Below are positions 59,553 to 64,000 of a DNA stretch of 64,000 nt, in pieces. The DNA is from a virus. The notes beneath the pieces were generated by a model, which worked only from the letters and a program-made list of their open reading frames with translations, made no database searches and was not told the origin of the DNA. The first letter of the stretch is position 1. Every line of letters begins with the position of its first letter. The stretch covers positions 1 through 64,000 of the IMG/VR virus record IMGVR_UViG_3300042988_001339. The stretch is one strand, 5' to 3'. The translations under genes and the position numbers were made by a program.

Positions 59553-59607
59553 GTCTATCTCGACATAGACGACAGTAGTGCGGCACGGTGCCTAGCGCAA
59601 GTAGGCA
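59553..59607 (-). promoter_or_regulatory. promoter/operator module D
   Basis: Minus strand: -35 TTGCGC (59595-59600), 17-bp spacer, -10 TACTGT (59572-59577), operator GTCTATGTCGAGATAGAC (59553-59570), identical to that of module A. Drives the ten-gene operon 59532 to 56709. It begins 5 bp after the end of the CRISPR-Cas operon. Confidence 0.8.
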
Positions 59608-59611
59608 CGCA

Positions 59612-59989
59612 CTACCGGTCGTGATGCCCCGGCCCATGCTCACCAGACGCGCACAACACGCACGCCACAGGCGACACCGGGCGCAGCGGAACCCACTGCC
59701 CGCCCAGCCCCACATACGGCTGCGCAGCCCGCGGGTCCCCCGGATGCGCCGCAGCCCACACCGCCATCCGCTCCAGCGCGACCTTCACCAGGTGCCACGT
59801 CGTACTGCCGTCACCCGGCGGCGACACCCGCGCCTGCCCAGCGATCGCCACGAGCTGCCCCCGGCTACACCGGTCCAGGTCGGCCGCCGTGATGCCACGC
59901 TGCCAGCACCACGACGCGACCACCGCGACCTTCCGCCGCCGGTTCACCTCCGCCGCCGGCGTGTGCCGGAAGTCGACGCCTTCAGCCAC
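59612..59989 (-). CDS. hypothetical protein at end of CRISPR-Cas operon, 125 aa
   Basis: GTG at 59989, overlapping the previous gene by 8 bp. Helical (KVAVVASWCWQRGITAADLD), with CVLCASGEHGPGHH at the C-terminus as a possible metal site. Last gene of the csf operon; its link to CRISPR function is unknown. Confidence 0.55.
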   Translation of the reverse strand: MAEGVDFRHTPAAEVNRRRKVAVVASWCWQRGITAADLDRCSRGQLVAIAGQARVSPPGDGSTTWHLVKVALERMAVWAAAHPGDPRAAQPYVGLGGQWVPLRPVSPVACVLCASGEHGPGHHDR

Positions 59990-60269
59990 GACCCGTACCC
60001 ACCGGGACCGTGCACAGGACGCTCACCGTCTGCCCCCAGCAGTACGCGCACGCGAACCCCCTGGCCGCCCCTTGTGCCGCACACGCGCGACACGAGTACG
60101 ACCACGCCACCGGCACGCACCCACACGACCGGGCCAGCAGGTCAGCGGTCACCGCGGGGTCCTCGCACAGGTCCTCGACGCCGGTCAGAGCGTGAGGCCA
60201 GATCGTCTCGCACACCGGGGCCACCGCGAGAGCAGGGGCGCCGGCGGGGGCCTCCGTCGCGGCGGTCAC
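59982..60269 (-). CDS. Cys-rich hypothetical protein in CRISPR-Cas operon, 95 aa
   Basis: GTG 60269 with GGAGGGG upstream. The C-terminal half has CGCVPVAWSYSCRACAAQGA and CAYCWG, two probable zinc knuckles. It could be an RNA- or protein-binding accessory; not a known Cas family. Confidence 0.55.
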   Translation of the reverse strand: MTAATEAPAGAPALAVAPVCETIWPHALTGVEDLCEDPAVTADLLARSCGCVPVAWSYSCRACAAQGAARGFACAYCWGQTVSVLCTVPVGTGRG

Positions 60270-60625
60270 GTCCCCTCCATCTTCCTTCGGTGCCCAATGC
60301 AGACGAGCGGGTTCGGCCGCAGGGCACGCGGATCCCCGGCGTAAGTCACATAGGCCTGCCGGAGTCGCTTCGCGTGACGGCGAGGACACCAACCGATGCC
60401 GCAGCGACGCGTCACCCCGGACAGGGATACCCCGATGCCAGGACGACGACCGGACACCTGTCGGGCGGTCACGAACCGCGGTCCCCGCAGCCTCCATCCG
60501 AGCCAAACACCCCGCAACCTCCACCAGGCCAGCGCCCACACCGGCAGCAACAGCAGCCGCCACAGTGGACCGGCGACGGTCTGCCCGCGCAGGCAGCCAC
60601 GCCCACACCCGGGCCTCCAAGTCAT
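60266..60625 (-). CDS. membrane protein after cysH in CRISPR-Cas operon, 119 aa
   Basis: ATG 60625 overlaps the cysH stop by ATGA. A hydrophobic Trp/Leu-rich segment (GPLWRLLLLPVWALAWWRLR) in the first half and an Arg/Cys/His-rich C-terminal half (RRCGIGWCPRRHAKRLRQAY). A tightly coupled membrane protein would be an unexpected neighbour for a type IV-B effector. Confidence 0.55.
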   Translation of the reverse strand: MTWRPGCGRGCLRGQTVAGPLWRLLLLPVWALAWWRLRGVWLGWRLRGPRFVTARQVSGRRPGIGVSLSGVTRRCGIGWCPRRHAKRLRQAYVTYAGDPRALRPNPLVCIGHRRKMEGT

Positions 60626-61359
60626 GCGCCGTAGCGTCGGCGGACACCGAAACCTCCTCGGACACTCAGCACCTCCGGGTAGTAGTGGTTCTCCCATTCC
60701 CACCGACCGTGATCAGCGCCCCGGTCGCCGCCGAGGCTGGTAACACGCAGCCGATCCCGAGGCAGGACCCCACCGAAAGACATCGCGTAAGCCGGATGCA
60801 GCGGCAGGTCATGAAGGGCCGCGTACAGCCAGATGTCTTCCGAACGCCAGTCGATGATCGGGCGGCAGGACCGTCCCGTTGACGTGCCGTGGACACCCCG
60901 GGACCGTGCCCGCGCGAACGACTCGTCGGCGCGGAGCCCGGTGATGCGCCGAGCGGACACGTTCCGCTCGATCCACCGGTAAGGATGCGGGTCGTCCACG
61001 GGGATCTCCTGGTACGGGGCGGGCCACCGGTCCAGGTAGGCGGCGGCAACCGCCGCACAGTCAGGGTTCGCGAGCCTGTCCGTCCGGGTCGGCGCGTAGG
61101 TCACCCAGATGAGCGGGATCCCGAGACCGGCCGCGAGGTGCGCGACGGTCACGGAGTCCCGGCCCCAGGAGACCCCAATGTGGCAGTCGCCGGCCGCAGC
61201 GAACGTCTCAATCTCGGCTCGGGCGGTCACGGTGAGGCGGTCGAGCCGCCGCCGGGTTGCCCCGGCGGCGGCGATCGCCCGGTCGTACCGCCACATCCGC
61301 GCCCACTCGGCACGGTCGGCGTCCGACAGGCGCGGGCAGTCGACTAGCACGGCCTGCAC
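60622..61359 (-). CDS. CysH/PAPS-reductase-like PP-loop protein of type IV-B CRISPR-Cas
   Basis: 245 aa from GTG 61359, overlapping csf3 by 16 bp. The PP-loop is VSWGRDSV (63-70; Ser64, Asp68, Ser69), followed by IPLIWVTYAPTRTD and the C-terminal PIIDWRSEDIWLYAALHDLP with PAYAM, the typical PAPS-reductase/DndC-like fold. The ECGLH motif of assimilatory PAPS reductases is absent, so sulfate assimilation is unlikely. CysH-like genes are the recognised companion of subtype IV-B loci. A nucleotide-dependent role in RNA or DNA modification is plausible but unproven. Confidence 0.85.
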   Translation of the reverse strand: MQAVLVDCPRLSDADRAEWARMWRYDRAIAAAGATRRRLDRLTVTARAEIETFAAAGDCHIGVSWGRDSVTVAHLAAGLGIPLIWVTYAPTRTDRLANPDCAAVAAAYLDRWPAPYQEIPVDDPHPYRWIERNVSARRITGLRADESFARARSRGVHGTSTGRSCRPIIDWRSEDIWLYAALHDLPLHPAYAMSFGGVLPRDRLRVTSLGGDRGADHGRWEWENHYYPEVLSVRGGFGVRRRYGA

Positions 61360-62069
61360 CTGACACGCCGCAGCGGGTGCCAGTGCGGTGCCCGAGCTGA
61401 CTCGACGACCGTCCCAGCCGGGTCAGGCAACGGACGGTCCATCCACCCATCCCGAGGCCCGGCGCAGGGTTCGACGCGCACGGAGTGGATGCGGCCCCAC
61501 CCGTGGCGGGTCAGCCGCCCAACCCCCTTGAGTCGCAGCAACAACTCGATGAGAGGGTCCGGTCGGCCGAGGAGCCGCCACTGGATGATGTCGGCCCACG
61601 CGGCGGGGTGCGGGACGTTCCGCGCCTTGTGCGGACCAAGAGCGGCATGGAACCGGTTGTCCTGAGCGAACCGGGCATGTTCCTTGACCGGTGGAACTTT
61701 CCGGGTGTGTGCCGTGGTCCACGCGACCGGTCGCCAGTCGCCGCGGGACACCGCCCACCCCCACACCTCGCCCGCCTCGTTGAGGAGCGAAGGGTGTGTC
61801 CCCTCGGGGGCCGGTCTTGTCCACGTCGCGACCGGTAGAGCGAAGTCCACGGGAGGGTTGCCGGGCGACAGGGGCGGCAGGACAGCGTGCGCGTCACGGG
61901 CCGCCAGGTACGCGGCCCACGACAGCGGCCCGTCGCCGACCAGGAGATCGGCTGTCGACACGACAGGCTCCGCGAGACGAGCCGTGACGAGGAGCGGCAC
62001 GAACTCGGGGTCCCCGGTCTGGTCGACGACCGTGGCGCCGTCGACCATGAGGGGCGGCCGAGGCGTCAC
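61344..62069 (-). CDS. csf3: Csf3, Cas5-like subunit of type IV CRISPR-Cas
   Basis: 241 aa from GTG 62069 (overlaps the csf2 stop). The order DGPLSWAAYLAA, NRFHAALGPHKARNVPHP, WADIIQWRLLG and GVGRLTRHGWGRIHSVRVEP is that of the Csf3 family, a Cas5-type RAMP that binds the 5' end of the guide RNA in type IV complexes. The glycine-rich G.GR.T..GWG loop near ~190-200 corresponds to the RAMP G-loop. Order csf1-cas11-csf2-csf3-cysH is as in subtype IV-B. Confidence 0.85.
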   Translation of the reverse strand: MTPRPPLMVDGATVVDQTGDPEFVPLLVTARLAEPVVSTADLLVGDGPLSWAAYLAARDAHAVLPPLSPGNPPVDFALPVATWTRPAPEGTHPSLLNEAGEVWGWAVSRGDWRPVAWTTAHTRKVPPVKEHARFAQDNRFHAALGPHKARNVPHPAAWADIIQWRLLGRPDPLIELLLRLKGVGRLTRHGWGRIHSVRVEPCAGPRDGWMDRPLPDPAGTVVESARAPHWHPLRRVRCRPC

Positions 62070-62905
62070 CGCAGGCCCGTGAGGAGATCCCGGATCGCCG
62101 CGGCATGCCCGACGGTGTGCTCACGGTGCCGGGCGGCGGCTGCCCGCAGGTCAGCGTCGGACGCGCCGATCAGGACGGCATCACACGCCCCGTACCCCTG
62201 GGCGGTCTTCGCGCCGAGCGTCCACCCACTGTCCGTGACCGCGACGAGTGCCGCGGCGAGAGCGTCGTCCTCGGCCGGGGTCGCGGCCTCGGTGGACAGG
62301 CCGAGGGTCCACCGGGACCCCGCCAGGACCACCTGGAAATCGTAGATCATCTGAGTGGTTTTCGTTGGGGACAACATGACGTCCTCAACGATCCGGTCGA
62401 CAGCAGACCCGTCGACATCGTGACGGGTACCGAACTCCTCCGCGAGCCAGTCAGCGGCCGGGACCGCGGGGACGCCCGGGTCAGCCATCCGCCACGCGTT
62501 CTCGGCGCACCACAGGTGGACGTGGGTCGCGCGGAGCGCACCCGTCACGATGTCCGGGCCGTGGGAGTACCCAAGGAGCGGGAGCATCGGGAGCAGCGCG
62601 TGCCGATCCCGCATCGACACCAGGTCGGTCTGGGCGCCGGCCTGGGTGAGGGCACCCCCGGACCAGAGCAGGTCGACACACGCTTTCGACAGGGCGCCGT
62701 CAGCGATGCCTGCGTCTGCGACGAGCAGCCACGCGAGGGCGGCACGGATCTTGTGGCGGATGCTGTTCCCCGACACGAAAGGGACCTTAGCGGGGGTCCC
62801 GTCGGGGAGAACGATGTCCTGGAGGCGCATGAGGGCCGTGTTCCCGGACGTGCCCGCGCCGTGGTGGATGGGCGCGGTCGCGGTGAGCTCAATGCTGACG
62901 TGCAT
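62066..62905 (-). CDS. csf2: Csf2, Cas7-like backbone subunit of type IV CRISPR-Cas
   Basis: 279 aa from ATG 62905. It begins ELTATAPIHHGAGTSGNTAL, then VPFVSGNSIRHKIRAALAWL (~41-60), the RAMP signature of Csf2/Cas7. Further conserved-looking parts are LPLLGYSHGPDIVTGALRAT, LSPTKTTQMIYDFQVVLAG and the C-terminal LGAKTAQGYGACD. Cas7 subunits polymerise along guide RNA and form the complex backbone. ATGA-type coupling to csf3. Confidence 0.9.
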   Translation of the reverse strand: MHVSIELTATAPIHHGAGTSGNTALMRLQDIVLPDGTPAKVPFVSGNSIRHKIRAALAWLLVADAGIADGALSKACVDLLWSGGALTQAGAQTDLVSMRDRHALLPMLPLLGYSHGPDIVTGALRATHVHLWCAENAWRMADPGVPAVPAADWLAEEFGTRHDVDGSAVDRIVEDVMLSPTKTTQMIYDFQVVLAGSRWTLGLSTEAATPAEDDALAAALVAVTDSGWTLGAKTAQGYGACDAVLIGASDADLRAAAARHREHTVGHAAAIRDLLTGLR

Positions 62906-62928
62906 GATGATCAGGAGTCCTCTCGGGG

Positions 62929-63381
62929 TCAGAATATGGGGGCGTCGACAGCAGCCGACGCCTTCGGGGCGGCCGTCGCGGGCTTCGCGGCTGCACGGGC
63001 GGTCTTGCGGTCGTCGCGGCGGAGCCGGACCATCGCCGCGACGAACACGGCGTCGCGGGCCGCGAGGCGCCGCCACCTGGCGAACAGGTCGGGGTCCCGC
63101 AACGCTTGCGCGAGCCGGTCGATCTGCTCCGCGGTCTCGATCTGGAGGGTGTCGATCTGGAGTTTCCGGGCCACCCTGGTCGTGACCTCCCGGACGTTCG
63201 ACCCGGCGTAGCAGCCGGTCTCCAGCGCCGTCTTCGCGCGGTCCCACCAGCGGTTCACGCCGATCACGGCGACGTCCGCGGAGCGGAGCATCGCGTCGAG
63301 GAAGTCGACGGCGTAGTCGATGAGCTGATCGTCGGTGACGACGACCGTCCCGGCGTCAGGCGAATCGGTCGGCAAGGTCAT
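62929..63381 (-). CDS. putative Cas11-like small subunit
   Basis: 150 aa from ATG 63381, overlapping csf1 by 26 bp. All helical: DDQLIDYAVDFLDAMLRSAD, RWWDRAKTALETGCYAG, IDRLAQALRDPDLFARWRRL, and a disordered Ala/Lys tail. Size, fold and position between csf1 and csf2 match the small (Cas11) subunit of type IV-B effectors; sequence similarity in this family is too low to confirm by eye. Confidence 0.7.
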   Translation of the reverse strand: MTLPTDSPDAGTVVVTDDQLIDYAVDFLDAMLRSADVAVIGVNRWWDRAKTALETGCYAGSNVREVTTRVARKLQIDTLQIETAEQIDRLAQALRDPDLFARWRRLAARDAVFVAAMVRLRRDDRKTARAAAKPATAAPKASAAVDAPIF

Positions 63382-64000
63382 TGAGGGTCTCCTTCGTGGT
63401 GAGGTACAGGGCCAGGTCGAGGATCTGGCTTCCTGCGTGGGGGCGGATCGTTGACGCGTGGCGGCGCCACGCGTCGAGTCCTGCGCCGGTCAGCGCGGGG
63501 ATGGAGGGGTTCGCTTCGCGGATCCGGTCGGGATGGTGCCCGGTGCGACGCAGGTCCGCAGCGGCCCCGAGGAGCCCCGCGAACGTGGCGGGGCTGGACG
63601 CGATGGTGGCCGCCTCGAACCGGGCCAGCCACGGGCCGGCGCCGCGGTTCACGGGCGTGTAGGGCAGCAGGTGCTTCTGCCCGGACTGTGCGACCGCCAC
63701 GGCCCACGAGTCGCCTGCCGGGGGGCCTGTGAGGATGTCGACAACGGCCGACATGTCGCGGCGGTTGCACAGGTGCAGGTGCAGCCCGGACGCGGGAGCA
63801 GTGTCCGGGGACGGTGGGAGCGGGGTGTCGGCGGTCGTGACGATCGACCACATCCGCAGCGTCGCCGGGGGTTTCCCTGCGAGAGCCCACGAGCAGGCTG
63901 GGCAGACACGGGTGCTGTCGGGGCGGGTCGCGGTGAGGAGGTCGAAGTTCGCGCCGAGCGCATCTTTCGTCGATGACGTTACGTCGGCGGACGTCCCGCA
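63356..64000 (-). CDS. csf1: Csf1, large-subunit of type IV CRISPR-Cas (partial, cut by window edge)
   Basis: The C-terminal 214 residues are visible; the start lies beyond 64000. The first visible codon is Cys, followed by LGANFDLLTATRPDS and VCPACSWALAGKPPATLRMW. This is the zinc-finger region of Csf1, with Cys33 and Cys36 and, further on, HLHLCNRRDM. The remainder (LPYTPVNRGAGPWLARFEAA, DLALYLTTKETLNDLADRF) is a mixed domain. Csf1 acts as the Cas8-like large subunit in type IV. The ATG at 63853 is internal and should not be taken as the start. Confidence 0.85.
   Translation of the reverse strand, partial: CGTSADVTSSTKDALGANFDLLTATRPDSTRVCPACSWALAGKPPATLRMWSIVTTADTPLPPSPDTAPASGLHLHLCNRRDMSAVVDILTGPPAGDSWAVAVAQSGQKHLLPYTPVNRGAGPWLARFEAATIASSPATFAGLLGAAADLRRTGHHPDRIREANPSIPALTGAGLDAWRRHASTIRPHAGSQILDLALYLTTKETLNDLADRFA

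Noticed and set aside
50699-59607. The repeated modules as a dispersed CRISPR array
   Set aside because: Copies are kilobases apart, sit exactly at promoters, and have -35/-10 spacing. They are regulatory sites, not repeats with spacers.
60622-61359. CysH-like gene as a sulfate-assimilation enzyme
   Set aside because: No other sulfur genes nearby, no ECGLH motif, and it is coupled to csf3.
63356-63853. csf1 as a complete 165-aa gene starting at 63853
   Set aside because: The frame is open to base 64000 and the upstream residues contain the conserved CPAC zinc motif, so the gene is cut by the window edge.
1-64000. tRNA or rRNA genes
   Set aside because: No cloverleaf-like sequence or rRNA segment was noticed by eye; a covariance-model scan would be needed to exclude a tRNA completely.

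Overview
The window is about 64 kb of very GC-rich DNA with dense, mostly overlapping genes (ATGA, GTGA and TGATG junctions). The contents point to a temperate, siphovirus-like phage of a high-GC actinomycete: WhiB and WhiA-like regulators, DUF2510 and DUF6221 proteins, a TraB/FtsK-type ATPase, and a complete head and tail gene set. No host housekeeping genes and no tRNA or rRNA genes were recognised. Both ends are cut by the window edge. The host genus cannot be named from this sequence.

Layout. (1) 0.1-12 kb, plus strand: an FtsK/TraB-like DNA-translocating ATPase with membrane-protein neighbours, as on actinomycete conjugative plasmids, then many small genes, ending in a tyrosine integrase (10.5-11.5 kb). 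(2) 12-14 kb: two small minus-strand genes, a tail-lectin fragment, an AT-richer gap with tandem repeats that could hold attP, an excisionase-like gene, and strong convergent terminators. (3) 14-44 kb, minus strand: the late module. In transcription order (right to left) it has the small terminase candidate, a beta-helix tail fibre, a second tyrosine recombinase, the large terminase with a class-3-type intein, a portal with an intein and a Nudix domain, a Mu-F-like head protein, a prohead protease with a long extension, the capsid, connectors, tail tube, a frameshifted chaperone pair, the tape measure protein, tail tip, and a lysis cassette. No sheath gene was seen. (4) 45-59.5 kb, minus strand: about 45 small accessory or early genes in consecutive operons, including LexA-like, WhiB, WhiA-like and excisionase-like regulators, a DnaQ-like exonuclease and a YdjM-like membrane hydrolase. 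Four operons start at copies of one promoter module, with the palindrome GTCTA-N8-TAGAC at the transcription start; a fifth operator lies before an HTH gene. (5) 59.6-64 kb, minus strand: an operon encoding csf1 (cut by the right edge), a small Cas11-like subunit, csf2 (Cas7), csf3 (Cas5), a CysH/PAPS-reductase-like PP-loop protein, and three unknown proteins, one of them membrane-bound.

The main discovery is region 5: a type IV-B CRISPR-Cas effector locus carried by a phage-like genome, with no CRISPR array, no cas6 and no dinG in view. The conjugation-type ATPase, two recombinases, structural genes and type IV-B locus together suggest a phage-plasmid-like or hybrid mobile element. No polymerase, primase or replication initiator was recognised, so those genes may lie outside the window or be supplied by the host.
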